Of a stretch of DNA of 51,819 nucleotides, positions 1-8,279 are shown one piece after another. The notes beneath the pieces were generated by a model. The model was not told the origin of the DNA. It searched no databases and worked only from the letters and a program-made list of their open reading frames with translations. Source of the DNA: an uncultured Saprospiraceae bacterium (lineage in GTDB: Bacteria; Bacteroidota; Bacteroidia; Chitinophagales; Saprospiraceae); assembly GCA_937922815.1 (NCBI GenBank), contig CALAJP010000216.1, positions 1 through 51,819 of the forward strand. Reading direction: 5' to 3'. Numbering within the stretch: position 1 is the first letter of the stretch; each line of letters begins with the position of its first letter. Position numbers and translations under genes: made by a program.

Positions 1-154
1 AGCTACGTCTGTTATAGGAATAAAAGGTTTGGTAGCAAGTATAGGTCTAGATACGTACAAAATACCATTAAATATTAGTGTAGATAGTAGTTCAGGAATC
101 GAAAAAAATATAACGAATAACTCTGATTCTGAATTGATAATTATTAAAAAGTAG
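1..154 (+). CDS. C-terminal fragment of a secreted beta-propeller/TSP3-type surface protein (cut by window edge)
   Basis: The frame that enters the window at base 2 stays open to a TAG stop at 152-154 and encodes the last 50 residues of a protein. These residues are identical to the last 50 of the complete gene at 172-2571; the two DNA stretches differ only at positions 121, 142 and 154, all silent (Asn, Ile and the stop codon). This is therefore the 3' end of a tandem paralogue. Only 17 bases separate its stop from the next start, so the two are probably co-transcribed. Nothing can be said about its N-terminal part. Confidence 0.85.
   Translation, partial: ATSVIGIKGLVASIGLDTYKIPLNISVDSSSGIEKNITNNSDSELIIIKK
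1..154 (+). repeat. Direct repeat copy A (3' end of tandem surface gene)
   Basis: Bases 1-154 match bases 2418-2571 with three differences (121 C/T, 142 T/C, 154 G/A). The repeat extends left beyond the window, so its full length is unknown. Similarity ends at the stop codon. Confidence 0.95.
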
Positions 155-171
155 TATTTTAAAAATATATA

Positions 172-2571
172 ATGAAATATAAATTACTCATATTTTCTTT
201 AGTGTGTTTTATTTTAGCAACACCTAAACAAGTGAATGCTCAACTTACCCAACTAGGGACAAATATAATAAAAGCTCCTCTTTCATCTACTGATCAAACT
301 CAAATAGGAACTGAAGTTGCTTCTAGTGCAGATGGCATGATTACGGCCTTAGGCTCTTCGTTTACGACTTCGGCAGGTGGCTGGGCTGGAATTGTAAGAG
401 TTTACCGTTTTAATCCAGATATAAATGATTGGGAACAGTTAGGTAGCGATTTATTAGGAACGGCAAGAGGACAACGTTTCGGCTATACTCTTGATTTAAG
501 CGATGACGGTTATACATTAGCTGTATCTTCACGAACTTTTATTGGTTTCGGTAATAGTACACCAAAAGTCGGTATTTATAAATTTATCAATAATGATTGG
601 GTGTTAATGGGAAATGAGATTAACGCAGAAAAAATAGATGATTATTTTGGCAATAATTTAGCGCTTAATGCAGACGGTACCGTAGTTGTTATTCAAGCAA
701 ATCCAAATCAAGTGGGAGATCTTAAGTATGCTAAAATTTATGAATATAATGGAAATGATTGGGTACAAAAAGGAAATAGATTAAAAGCAGCTAGTCTCTC
801 CCATAATTGGGGAGGTCTACGTGGTTTAGACATAAATGATAATGGAGATGTTATAATAATAAGTAATTATGATTATAGTGGTACAACGGCAATAGGAAGT
901 GTGATATTATTTAAATATAACGCTAATACTAATAAATGGGATTTGAAAGATGAGGTAATTAATAATGTCTCTTTGGAAACATTTGGAGATGCTATCTCAT
1001 ATGCTTCTACAGCTATGGATACCATTATTGCAATAGGGGCACCGCGAAATATCTTAAGAAGTGATGGTTATGTAAGAGTATACAAATTTGAAAATGATAA
1101 ATTTGTACAATTAGGAAATCAGATTGATGGAGAAAGAACTAATAGAGCATTTGGTACTATGGTTAGTCTCAGTGGAGATGGAAAAACTCTGCTTGTAGGA
1201 AGAGGTATTCCAGAAACGAACCGTGGTCTTCCTGAATTGTATCGTTTTGAGAATAATATATGGACTAAATATGATGAAAATTTGTTTTATGATGAGAATA
1301 ATTCAACGGGGGTCTTCACCGATGGTTTAGATTATAGAGTTGCTTATCATGGCAAACCTTTATCGTTGAGTAAAGATGGAACCGTTATTACGGTAGGTGT
1401 TCCATATGGTAAAATGGGGACTACTGAGGTCGGTTTGGCAAAAGTATTTACAATAGATTTAGACTTGGATGATGATGGTATAGTGAATAGTGTAGAATCT
1501 AGCCAATCCATCAATGGTGGTGATACGGACGGAGATGGGATTGTAAATATGTTCGATTTAGATTCAGATAATGATGGTATTCCTGATGTAGTAGAAGCAG
1601 GAGGTACAGATGAAAATAGAGATGGAATAGCAGATGGAATACCTGGGAGAACTGCTACGACTTTAGGGATACCTGCATCAGCGGGGACAGGTCTTACTCC
1701 ACCAAATAGTGATGGAGAAGGTCCACAAGATTATGTAGATTTAGATAGTGATGACGATGGAGTTCCTGATATATTTGAAGGAGGACTGTTTGAAGCGTCC
1801 TTAGTGGATTTGAACGAAGATGGTTTGGTAGATACAACATCGGTATCTGATTTGGACGGAGATGGAATACAGTTAGGTGTTGATGGTAGTACAAATAAAG
1901 GAGGTGCCTATGACACTACCGTATTAGATTTAGACAAAGACAATATAGCGGATTATGTAGACTTGGATAGTGATGATAGCAACAACATCATAGGGAATGG
2001 AGATGACGATATTGTAAAAAATGGCAATTCAAGCCATGATGCTGACTTGGATGGACGTTTAGATGATAAAACGGACGTTGATTATGATGGCATATTGGAT
2101 ATTATAGACAAAGATAATAATGTTTTTGGAGGAGTATCGTTACCTAGTTTTGACTTTATTCCTCGTGTTATGGTGGAGCCTACGATAGTAACGCAGGACA
2201 GTACGGAGGTATATTTTATAATAAGAATTAGGGAATTAAATCAGGTAACAGCCCAAAGCGACGTAGTGATAGGTCTGACAGAAACGGATTTGATAGAAAT
2301 GAATTTTGATAATGAACTTGAACAATTAGGTGTATATAGATTAGATAATGAAGATTGGGAGTATTTGGGAAAAGAAAATAGCATACACAAATTCAAAAAT
2401 TCAAGTATAACAAAGGGAGCTACGTCTGTTATAGGAATAAAAGGTTTGGTAGCAAGTATAGGTCTAGATACGTACAAAATACCATTAAATATTAGTGTAG
2501 ATAGTAGTTCAGGAATCGAAAAAAATATAACGAATAATTCTGATTCTGAATTGATAATCATTAAAAAGTAA
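172..2571 (+). CDS. Secreted seven-unit beta-propeller protein with calcium-binding TSP3-like repeats
   Basis: The 799-residue product begins with a signal peptide (about residues 1-23, ending VNA before Gln). Residues 24-425 hold seven units of about 55-60 residues, each with a motif like W.QLG, a hydrophobic turn and a GDG/ADG-type loop, as in FG-GAP or integrin-like propellers; a seven-bladed propeller is inferred. Residues about 430-647 are an acidic stretch of DxDxDG-type loops (for example DTDGDG, DSDNDG, DSDDDG) typical of thrombospondin type 3 calcium-binding repeats in Bacteroidota surface proteins. The last 150 residues match no domain I recognise and lack an obvious CHU_C or type A sorting signature, though the end (SELIIIKK) resembles the last strand of such domains. 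It is likely an exported, calcium-stabilised surface or adhesion protein. A near-identical 3' end lies directly upstream. Confidence 0.85.
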   Translation: MKYKLLIFSLVCFILATPKQVNAQLTQLGTNIIKAPLSSTDQTQIGTEVASSADGMITALGSSFTTSAGGWAGIVRVYRFNPDINDWEQLGSDLLGTARGQRFGYTLDLSDDGYTLAVSSRTFIGFGNSTPKVGIYKFINNDWVLMGNEINAEKIDDYFGNNLALNADGTVVVIQANPNQVGDLKYAKIYEYNGNDWVQKGNRLKAASLSHNWGGLRGLDINDNGDVIIISNYDYSGTTAIGSVILFKYNANTNKWDLKDEVINNVSLETFGDAISYASTAMDTIIAIGAPRNILRSDGYVRVYKFENDKFVQLGNQIDGERTNRAFGTMVSLSGDGKTLLVGRGIPETNRGLPELYRFENNIWTKYDENLFYDENNSTGVFTDGLDYRVAYHGKPLSLSKDGTVITVGVPYGKMGTTEVGLAKVFTIDLDLDDDGIVNSVESSQSINGGDTDGDGIVNMFDLDSDNDGIPDVVEAGGTDENRDGIADGIPGRTATTLGIPASAGTGLTPPNSDGEGPQDYVDLDSDDDGVPDIFEGGLFEASLVDLNEDGLVDTTSVSDLDGDGIQLGVDGSTNKGGAYDTTVLDLDKDNIADYVDLDSDDSNNIIGNGDDDIVKNGNSSHDADLDGRLDDKTDVDYDGILDIIDKDNNVFGGVSLPSFDFIPRVMVEPTIVTQDSTEVYFIIRIRELNQVTAQSDVVIGLTETDLIEMNFDNELEQLGVYRLDNEDWEYLGKENSIHKFKNSSITKGATSVIGIKGLVASIGLDTYKIPLNISVDSSSGIEKNITNNSDSELIIIKK
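2418..2571 (+). repeat. Direct repeat copy B (3' end of tandem surface gene)
   Basis: This is the partner of bases 1-154, with a fixed offset of 2417 bases. The offset equals one gene plus spacer, as expected from a tandem gene duplication or from gene conversion between the copies. Confidence 0.95.
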
Positions 2572-2584
2572 GAGGTTTTAGGTG

Positions 2585-2623
2585 GCCATATAAAAGTATT
2601 TTCTTCAAGTACTTTTGTATGGC
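2585..2623 (+). terminator. Hairpin 14 bases after the surface-gene stop, terminator-like
   Basis: A 14-bp stem (left arm 2585-2598, right arm 2610-2623, one G-U pair) encloses an 11-base loop. The trailing sequence is AT-rich but has no long T run, so termination is probable rather than certain. Confidence 0.5.
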
Positions 2624-2703
2624 TTATAATATGCATGTTCTCAAGCTCGAGAATCCTATATTCCAAACATATAGCTATTTAGAATAAGTATCTTTTTTTG
2701 TGG

Positions 2704-2741
2704 AACATTATACATCGAATTTTATATTAATGTATAATGTT
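2704..2741. repeat. Perfect 12-bp inverted repeat in the 2572-2887 intergenic region
   Basis: Arms AACATTATACAT (2704-2715) and its exact complement (2730-2741) flank a 14-base AT-rich spacer. It could be a second hairpin or a protein-binding site. The rest of 2572-2887 is non-coding and also holds a small hairpin (GGTTTCT at 2834-2840 pairing with 2849-2855) just ahead of the next gene. No clear TAnnTTTG promoter was seen here. Confidence 0.6.
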
Positions 2742-2887
2742 TTAGTATTTTACTTCTGAATACAGAGGTGAAAAGTTTTTTTAAGCAAAATGTTTTATAT
2801 AATATTTAGTCTTACCCAAGCTTTTTCATTCTTGGTTTCTGAATATAAAGAAACCGCTGTGCAATATTGACACAAAACGATAAAGAC

Positions 2888-3988
2888 ATGGGAATCACTA
2901 ACAACAGGTACTATTCATTAGATATTTTCAGAGGAATGGTCATTTTTCTAATGATAGTGGTGAACACTCCTGGTAGTTATGCGACTACATTCTCACCATT
3001 ATTACACGCCAATTGGGATGGATTTACATTAACAGATTTAGTATTTCCTACTTTTTTATTTATAGTTGGAAATGCCATGAGTTTCAGTCTTCCCAAGTTT
3101 GATAAGCTACCTACGAAACTGTTTTTACTGAAAATAACAAAAAGAACCCTTATTATCTTTCTGCTAGGGTTTCTACTTTATTGGTTTCCGTTCTTTGAAA
3201 ATGGAAAACTATCTCCTATCGAAAACACTCGAATTTTTGGGGTACTTCAACGCATAGCTTTGTGTTATTTTTTCGCAGCTATTATTCTTCGATTTTTTAC
3301 TACAAAGAGTGTTTTTGCCATTAGTACTTTGATATTGCTAGGCTATTATTTTATTTTAATAGGTTTTGGAGATTTAACCTTAGAAGGTAATGCTACTATT
3401 TTGGTAGATAAATGGTTGATTGGTGAATCTCATATGTACGGAGGGGAGGGAATTCCCTTTGATCCAGAAGGTTTGTTGAGTACATTGCCTGCGATTGTTA
3501 ATGTTATTGCAGGGTTTTATGCAGGAAAGTTTTTACGTTCAGAAGGACAAAACTTTAAAACAATCTCACATTTAATGATGGCAGGAGCGGTTTTGATTTT
3601 CATTGCATTTGGCTTCGAAATGTTTTTTCCTTTTAACAAAAAGCTTTGGTCTAGCTCATTCGTATTGCTAACAGCAGGGATAGATTGTATATTATTGGCA
3701 ATGTTTGTTTATGCATTAGATATTAAGAAGATAACAAAAGGAACCCGCTTTTTTGATGTATTTGGTAAAAATCCATTAGCTATTTATATACTTTCTGGGC
3801 TAATTGCTATTTCTCTTTTGAAGATAAATGTAGGCAATCAAAATTTATATAGCTGGATTGCTGAAAATATGTTTATGTCTTGGCTTGGCGATTATGTGGG
3901 GTCGTTAGCTTTTGCCTTGTTTATAACCTTTATTTGTTGGGGAGTAGCGGTGATTTTAGACAAAAGAAAAATATATATTAAAGTATAA
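2888..3988 (+). CDS. HGSNAT/DUF5009-type membrane acyltransferase
   Basis: This polytopic protein (366 residues from the ATG at 2888; a TTG at 2867 would add seven residues) has about ten membrane segments. The N-terminus has the family motif YSLDIFRG followed by a helix, then HANWDGF-x-LTDLVFP, which matches the conserved His region of heparan-alpha-glucosaminide N-acetyltransferase and its bacterial relatives (DUF1624/DUF5009, NagX-like). Members acetylate or transport amino sugars across the cytoplasmic membrane; the bacterial substrate is usually unknown, so only the family is claimed. I prefer the ATG because the TTG lies 12 bases after a small hairpin and the extra residues are charged and unconserved in character. 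It stands alone, followed by a convergent hairpin and aroA. Confidence 0.85.
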   Translation: MGITNNRYYSLDIFRGMVIFLMIVVNTPGSYATTFSPLLHANWDGFTLTDLVFPTFLFIVGNAMSFSLPKFDKLPTKLFLLKITKRTLIIFLLGFLLYWFPFFENGKLSPIENTRIFGVLQRIALCYFFAAIILRFFTTKSVFAISTLILLGYYFILIGFGDLTLEGNATILVDKWLIGESHMYGGEGIPFDPEGLLSTLPAIVNVIAGFYAGKFLRSEGQNFKTISHLMMAGAVLIFIAFGFEMFFPFNKKLWSSSFVLLTAGIDCILLAMFVYALDIKKITKGTRFFDVFGKNPLAIYILSGLIAISLLKINVGNQNLYSWIAENMFMSWLGDYVGSLAFALFITFICWGVAVILDKRKIYIKV

Positions 3989-4007
3989 TGAGGAGGGGAA
4001 TTACACT

Positions 4008-4040
4008 CCCGTCAATTAATATCTTTATCTAATTGACGGG
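4008..4040. terminator. Hairpin between convergent DUF5009 and aroA genes
   Basis: A perfect 11-bp stem (4008-4018 with 4030-4040) has an 11-base loop and is followed on the plus strand, 11 bases later, by a short T run. A 9-bp inverted repeat (3999-4007 with 4103-4111) encloses it. Its position between convergent stops suggests it ends plus-strand transcription. Confidence 0.5.
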
Positions 4041-4121
4041 AATGAAGCCTTATTTTTAACAAGGTTTTAAATATAGTAAAACAAACTATGCTCTACTTTT
4101 AGAGTGTAATTAGGCATATTT

Positions 4122-5384
4122 TTATCCTTTTTCAATCTCAAACCCAAGGGATTCAAAATCATCCCAAAATTTAGTATAAGATTTATTGACTACAGAAGGG
4201 TTTTCAAATTCTATTTTCCCAAGAATAGCCAACGGAGCAAAAGCCATTGCCATTCTATGGTCATGATAAGTAGCAAAGCGAGGAACATCTTTCACTGAAG
4301 CTTTATCTTCAGTGATGTAGTGTTCTTGGTCTGAATTTTTAGAAAAGTGAGGCGGTAGTTTTACAAAATTTCCACCTACTTTTTTTAATTCTGTTTTTAT
4401 AGCAGCAACTCTATCTGTTTCTTTAATTTTTAAAGTCTGTAATCCGGTGAATAAGCCTTGCGTTCCTGTAGCAGCACACATGACTGCTAGCGTTTGGGCA
4501 ATGTCAGGACATTCTATAAAATCCCACTCAAACAAAGGGGCGTTTTCTTCGCTACTTTTAGTAAGTGTAACAGATTTTTCATTGGCATCAAAAACAGAAG
4601 TAATACCAAATTTATTACCCATTTCAGTCACCACAGCATCTCCTTGAAGACTGTTTTGGTCTAACCCAATCAATTTAATTACGCTTCCTTTTTCTGCCAA
4701 CGCCATAATCCCATAATAATATGAAGCAGCCGACCAGTCCGACTCTACAAAAAAGTCTTTGGATTCATATTTTTGAGCAGGAACGCTAATTGTGTTTCCT
4801 TCCCAAGTATATTGTATGCCGAAATGAGCCATTAAACTTAAAGTCATTTGGATGTATGGGCGTGAAACCATTTCTCCAACCAAATTCAATTTAAGTCCTT
4901 GTTTCAACGAAGGAGCAATTAATAGCAATGCACTAATAAATTGGCTACTGGTATCAGAAGCAATCGACAATTCAGCCGTAGCATTTAAATTTGGAGAACC
5001 TATTTTTAAAGGAGGATAGCCCTCTTTTTCTAAATATTCGATATTAGCACCCAATGTTTTTAAGGCTTCAACCAATACACCAATGGGTCTTTCTTTCATT
5101 CTTGCAGAACCTGTCAATATTTGTTCGCCTTCTGAAGTAGAAAGATATGCGGTCAAAAAACGAAAAGTAGTACCTGCAGCTCCTACATCAATTGTTCCTG
5201 TGGGAGCTTTCAAAGCATTAAACATAGCCACCACATCATCAGATTCAGACAAGTTTTCGATGTCAAAATGTTCAGCTGCCAAAGCACGGATAATTTGAAT
5301 TCGGTTAGAAATACTTTTCGAACCTTCTAGTTTTATGGTACCTTGAAATGAAGCGTCTTTTTTGTAAATAGAAAGAATGTTCAT
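4122..5384 (-). CDS. aroA: 3-phosphoshikimate 1-carboxyvinyltransferase (EPSP synthase)
   Basis: This enzyme joins shikimate-3-phosphate and phosphoenolpyruvate to form EPSP, the sixth step of the shikimate pathway, in the cytoplasm. The 420-residue length is normal. Diagnostic motifs are GSKSISNR (residues 21-28, phosphate-binding Lys and Arg), GAAGTTFR (68-75, the PEP-site loop; many enzymes have GNAGT here), RMKERPI (95-101), SDWSAASY, ECPDIAQT with the expected acidic residue, KETDR and the C-terminal DHRMAMA. It is the last gene of a probable phoH-osmC-aroA operon, 50 bases after the osmC stop. The partner step aroB lies nearby in the divergent operon at 8280-9332. Confidence 0.97.
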   Translation of the reverse strand: MNILSIYKKDASFQGTIKLEGSKSISNRIQIIRALAAEHFDIENLSESDDVVAMFNALKAPTGTIDVGAAGTTFRFLTAYLSTSEGEQILTGSARMKERPIGVLVEALKTLGANIEYLEKEGYPPLKIGSPNLNATAELSIASDTSSQFISALLLIAPSLKQGLKLNLVGEMVSRPYIQMTLSLMAHFGIQYTWEGNTISVPAQKYESKDFFVESDWSAASYYYGIMALAEKGSVIKLIGLDQNSLQGDAVVTEMGNKFGITSVFDANEKSVTLTKSSEENAPLFEWDFIECPDIAQTLAVMCAATGTQGLFTGLQTLKIKETDRVAAIKTELKKVGGNFVKLPPHFSKNSDQEHYITEDKASVKDVPRFATYHDHRMAMAFAPLAILGKIEFENPSVVNKSYTKFWDDFESLGFEIEKG

Positions 5385-5434
5385 GTTTTAATGCTTTAAT
5401 TTTTTATGCTAAAATACAGATATTGAGGTGATGT

Positions 5435-5836
5435 TTACCAATGAAAAGTTACATCTTGAGCCAAGTCACTGTGCAAACTTTTGGCAACAGGACAAGCTAA
5501 AGCTGCTTTTTCTAACATCTTTTTATCTTCATCACTACAATCAAATTTCGAAAAATGAATATCTACTTTGATAGCACTAATCTTTCGTGGAGCCGCAGAC
5601 ATCGTTTTTACGATTTCGGCACGAGTACCATCTAAAACGATTCCTTTACTATCTGCTTTAATTCCCATAATGGTTAGCATACAAGAAGCCAGCGCTGTTG
5701 CTACTAAATCGGTTGGTGAAAAAGCTTCTCCTTTACCGTTGTTGTCGACAGGAGCATCAGTAATGATACTATTATTTGAGCGAATATGAACGCAAGAGGT
5801 TCTTAAAGCTCCGTTATAAGTTACTTTAGAAGTCAT
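5435..5836 (-). CDS. OsmC/Ohr-family protein (predicted thiol peroxidase)
   Basis: The 133-residue protein has the OsmC fold signature: FSPTDLVATALASC with Cys52 and ALACPVAKSLH with Cys115, the two-cysteine pair that reduces organic hydroperoxides in this family. It is likely cytoplasmic, with no signal peptide. Its ATG overlaps the phoH stop codon by one base (TAATG), implying translational coupling. The family also includes YhfA-like members without proven peroxidase activity, so the substrate is open. Confidence 0.9.
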   Translation of the reverse strand: MTSKVTYNGALRTSCVHIRSNNSIITDAPVDNNGKGEAFSPTDLVATALASCMLTIMGIKADSKGIVLDGTRAEIVKTMSAAPRKISAIKVDIHFSKFDCSDEDKKMLEKAALACPVAKSLHSDLAQDVTFHW

Positions 5837-6867
5837 TATTTTTTGTTTTTATCTTTATTTTCAGTTTCTTTTTTCTCTTTTTGTGCCTCTTTTTCCAGTT
5901 TCGCCTTTTTTCTTTCATTATCGGATTTGTCATAAGCAAGAATTATTTGCTTAACCAATCGGTGTCTAACGACATCTTCAGCAGATAACTTTACAATTCC
6001 AATTCCTTTAATGCCTTTTAGAATATCCAAGCAACGAACAAGACCCGATTGTTGATTACGAGGTAAATCTATTTGAGACAAATCACCCGTGATAATACAT
6101 TTGGCGGAAGGACCTAATCTTGTCAAAAACATTTTGATTTGCAAAGTAGTAGCATTCTGAGCCTCGTCCAAAATAATAAAAGCATTATCTAAGGTTCTTC
6201 CTCTCATAAAAGCTAAAGGAGCAATCTCGATAATCCTTTCTTCGACCATTTTTGCCAACTTTTCTCTAGGAATCATATCTTCCAAGGCATCATAAAGAGG
6301 TCGTAAATATGGATCAACTTTATCTTTCAAATCACCAGGCAAGAAACCTAAACTTTCTCCTGCTTCTACCGCTGGACGGGTTAAAATGATTTTTTTGACA
6401 ATTTTATTCTTTAAGGCTCTAACCGCCAAGGCAACGGCAGTATAGGTTTTTCCTGTTCCTGCAGGCCCAATAGCGAATAAAATATCATTATTTATAGAGC
6501 TATTTACCAAAACTCTTTGGTTTTGAGTTTTCGCTTTTATTGGCTTACCCGTTCGAGAATATACGATGACAGGATTAGAAGAATCTTTTTCGCTTATTCT
6601 ATATTCTTGTGGGTTATCTCCATTAATGATATCCATGACCAATTGCCTTGATATTTGATCTTCGGTCTGAAGAACATGAACCATTTTTTCTATGATTCTA
6701 CGTACATCATAAGCAGGTTTTTCGTCTCCACTAATTTTAATTTGGTCGCCACGAGCAGTAATTTTTACATTTGGGTAGGCATTTCGGATTAAATCAATCT
6801 TTTCATTTCTCTCGCCCAATAATCCCAATAAGTCAATACCTTCTACTTTTATTATAATTTCGTTCAA
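5836..6867 (-). CDS. phoH: PhoH-family P-loop ATPase
   Basis: The 343-residue protein has a small N-terminal nucleic-acid-binding-like domain (1-100), then the PhoH P-loop domain with Walker A GPAGTGKT (134-141) and Walker B IILDEAQNA (D234, E235), plus the family stretches ILTRPAVEAGE and ITGDLSQID. A Lys/Glu-rich tail (about 318-343) follows. PhoH proteins are ATP-dependent RNA-metabolism proteins; the exact role is poorly defined. It leads the minus-strand operon phoH-osmC-aroA and diverges from the gene at 7202. Confidence 0.95.
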   Translation of the reverse strand: MNEIIIKVEGIDLLGLLGERNEKIDLIRNAYPNVKITARGDQIKISGDEKPAYDVRRIIEKMVHVLQTEDQISRQLVMDIINGDNPQEYRISEKDSSNPVIVYSRTGKPIKAKTQNQRVLVNSSINNDILFAIGPAGTGKTYTAVALAVRALKNKIVKKIILTRPAVEAGESLGFLPGDLKDKVDPYLRPLYDALEDMIPREKLAKMVEERIIEIAPLAFMRGRTLDNAFIILDEAQNATTLQIKMFLTRLGPSAKCIITGDLSQIDLPRNQQSGLVRCLDILKGIKGIGIVKLSAEDVVRHRLVKQIILAYDKSDNERKKAKLEKEAQKEKKETENKDKNKK

Positions 6868-6962
6868 TGAGTATATTTAAAAAATTATGAATATTATTAA
6901 AGTTTTGTTAGTAACTATACTTTACAAATATTTTTTAAAATGGATTAATAGTAATATATGTG

Positions 6963-6970
6963 TACTTTTG
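6963..6970 (+). promoter_or_regulatory. Possible -7 element (TAnnTTTG) for the 7202 operon
   Basis: TACTTTTG matches the Bacteroidota -7 consensus exactly, but no TTTG is found about 20 bases upstream, and the leader would be about 225 bases. Weak. The 334-base divergent region 6868-7201 holds no gene that I can support. Confidence 0.3.
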
Positions 6971-6982
6971 TTGAAAATGATA

Positions 6983-6990
6983 CAAAAATA
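6983..6990 (-). promoter_or_regulatory. Possible -7 element for phoH
   Basis: Read on the minus strand this is TATTTTTG, an exact TAnnTTTG match about 116 bases ahead of the phoH start. No -33 element was seen at the usual distance. It lies only 12 bases from the plus-strand candidate, so the two would give back-to-back divergent promoters. Confidence 0.3.
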
Positions 6991-7201
6991 AGGTAATGTT
7001 AGGAATTTTCCCTCTGTTTACCGACTTTTTAAACATATCTATAGGATATAGAAACCAATAGTTAAAGTTAAAGATATTACAAAGTCAGAAAAGAATTTTG
7101 TTTATGTGGAAACTTTCTATAATTCTTTAGTTGTTGAAAGAAATATTGCACTTCAACTTAGAATTTTTTTAAACGAATACAAATTATTAGAATAATACTT
7201 A

Positions 7202-7975
7202 ATGTCATCAATAACCATTACATCAGATTTAGGAACTAAAGATTACTACGCTGCTGCATTGCAGGGAGCTCTATTAAGTGAAGTAGGAGCAGGTGGTTCT
7301 ATTATATCCATCAGTCACCATATACCATCCTACGATATAACTGCTGCTGCGTATGCGTTGAGAAATTCTTTTGCGTTTTTTCCGCCTAAAACAATTCACA
7401 TTGTACATGTAAAAACAGCTTACAAAGACAACCCTGTTTTCTTAGTAACCAAGTTCAAAGAACACTATTTTATTGCTCCTGACAATGGTGTTTTATCACT
7501 AATTGTTGGTGACGAAAACCCTACTGTTTATAAAGTAGACCATTTTGATATCCCAACTTCGCCTACGGTCAAAGTTTTTGCCAGTATCGCAAGTTATATT
7601 GTATCTGAAAGACCATTGATAGAAATAGGAGCGGAATACCCAGATTACGAACGCAAAATATTTTTACAACCCATTATTTCAGGAAAGATGATAAAGGGAA
7701 CCGTAATGCATATTGATAGTTTTGATAATATAGTATTGAATGTCACTCGAAAGCTATTTGATAGGGTAGGAGAAGGAGCTCCTTTTGAAATATTTTTTAG
7801 AAAGCATGGCCCTATAACTAGAATTAGTGATTCTTATGCTTCTGTTCCTGTCGGAAATGTTTTATGTCGGTTTAATAGTGCAGGATTTTTAGAAATGGCA
7901 GCAAATATGAGTCGCTTAGCCACATTATTTGGCATTAAACCTAATGATATTATCCAAATCAAGTTTAAAAAATAA
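7202..7975 (+). CDS. SAM hydrolase / SAM-dependent halogenase family protein (DUF62)
   Basis: The 257-residue protein starts ITSDLGTKDYYAAALQG, the family's SAM-binding N-terminus, and later has APDNGVLSLI and DSFDNIVLNV. Characterised relatives (fluorinase, chlorinase, SAM hydroxide adenosyltransferase) attack the C5' of SAM with halide or water; nearly all genomic members without a natural-product cluster are thought to be the hydrolase type giving adenosine and methionine. That is the inference here, since no biosynthetic cluster is present. It heads a plus-strand run and its TAA overlaps the next ATG by one base. Confidence 0.88.
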   Translation: MSSITITSDLGTKDYYAAALQGALLSEVGAGGSIISISHHIPSYDITAAAYALRNSFAFFPPKTIHIVHVKTAYKDNPVFLVTKFKEHYFIAPDNGVLSLIVGDENPTVYKVDHFDIPTSPTVKVFASIASYIVSERPLIEIGAEYPDYERKIFLQPIISGKMIKGTVMHIDSFDNIVLNVTRKLFDRVGEGAPFEIFFRKHGPITRISDSYASVPVGNVLCRFNSAGFLEMAANMSRLATLFGIKPNDIIQIKFKK

Positions 7976-8271
7976 TGATTCGACTAGTCAAACTAACAAT
8001 TAAACAAGAAGAAGTGGAGAAGTTTAAATCTATTTTCAGTGCTTCTCGTGGTGTAATCTTAGGATTTAAAGGTTGTGAAAAACTATCCTTAGTAGTGGAT
8101 AATAATAACCCTCAAATAATGTTTACAGTTAGTCATTGGGAAAATGAATCCGATTTGGAAAATTATAGAAACTCTGATTTTTTTAAAAATACTTGGTCAA
8201 CAGTGAAGAAAATGTTTGATGCTGCTCCCGAAGTTTGGTCAACCAGTATTTATTTACCTGAAGAAAGTTAA
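7975..8271 (+). CDS. ABM-domain (antibiotic biosynthesis monooxygenase-like) protein
   Basis: The 98-residue protein has the ferredoxin-like dimeric alpha/beta-barrel pattern of the ABM superfamily: MIRLVKLTIKQEEVEKF, GCEKLSLVVD, ISHW-like VSHWENESDLENYRNSDFF. Family members include quinol monooxygenases and heme-degrading enzymes, but many small ones are uncharacterised, and I do not see residues that fix a substrate. The start overlaps the preceding stop (TAATG), so it is translationally coupled to the SAM hydrolase family gene, and aroB follows after 8 bases. Confidence 0.75.
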   Translation: MIRLVKLTIKQEEVEKFKSIFSASRGVILGFKGCEKLSLVVDNNNPQIMFTVSHWENESDLENYRNSDFFKNTWSTVKKMFDAAPEVWSTSIYLPEES

Positions 8272-8279
8272 TAATCGTA

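Noticed and set aside
2241-2666. 141-codon minus-strand ORF
   Set aside because: It is a shadow of the surface-protein gene; the composition is that of a reverse frame and it has no domain.
7202-7975. Fluorinase or chlorinase function
   Set aside because: No halogenated-product gene cluster nearby; the hydrolase role is the default for this family and the deciding residues cannot be assigned by eye.
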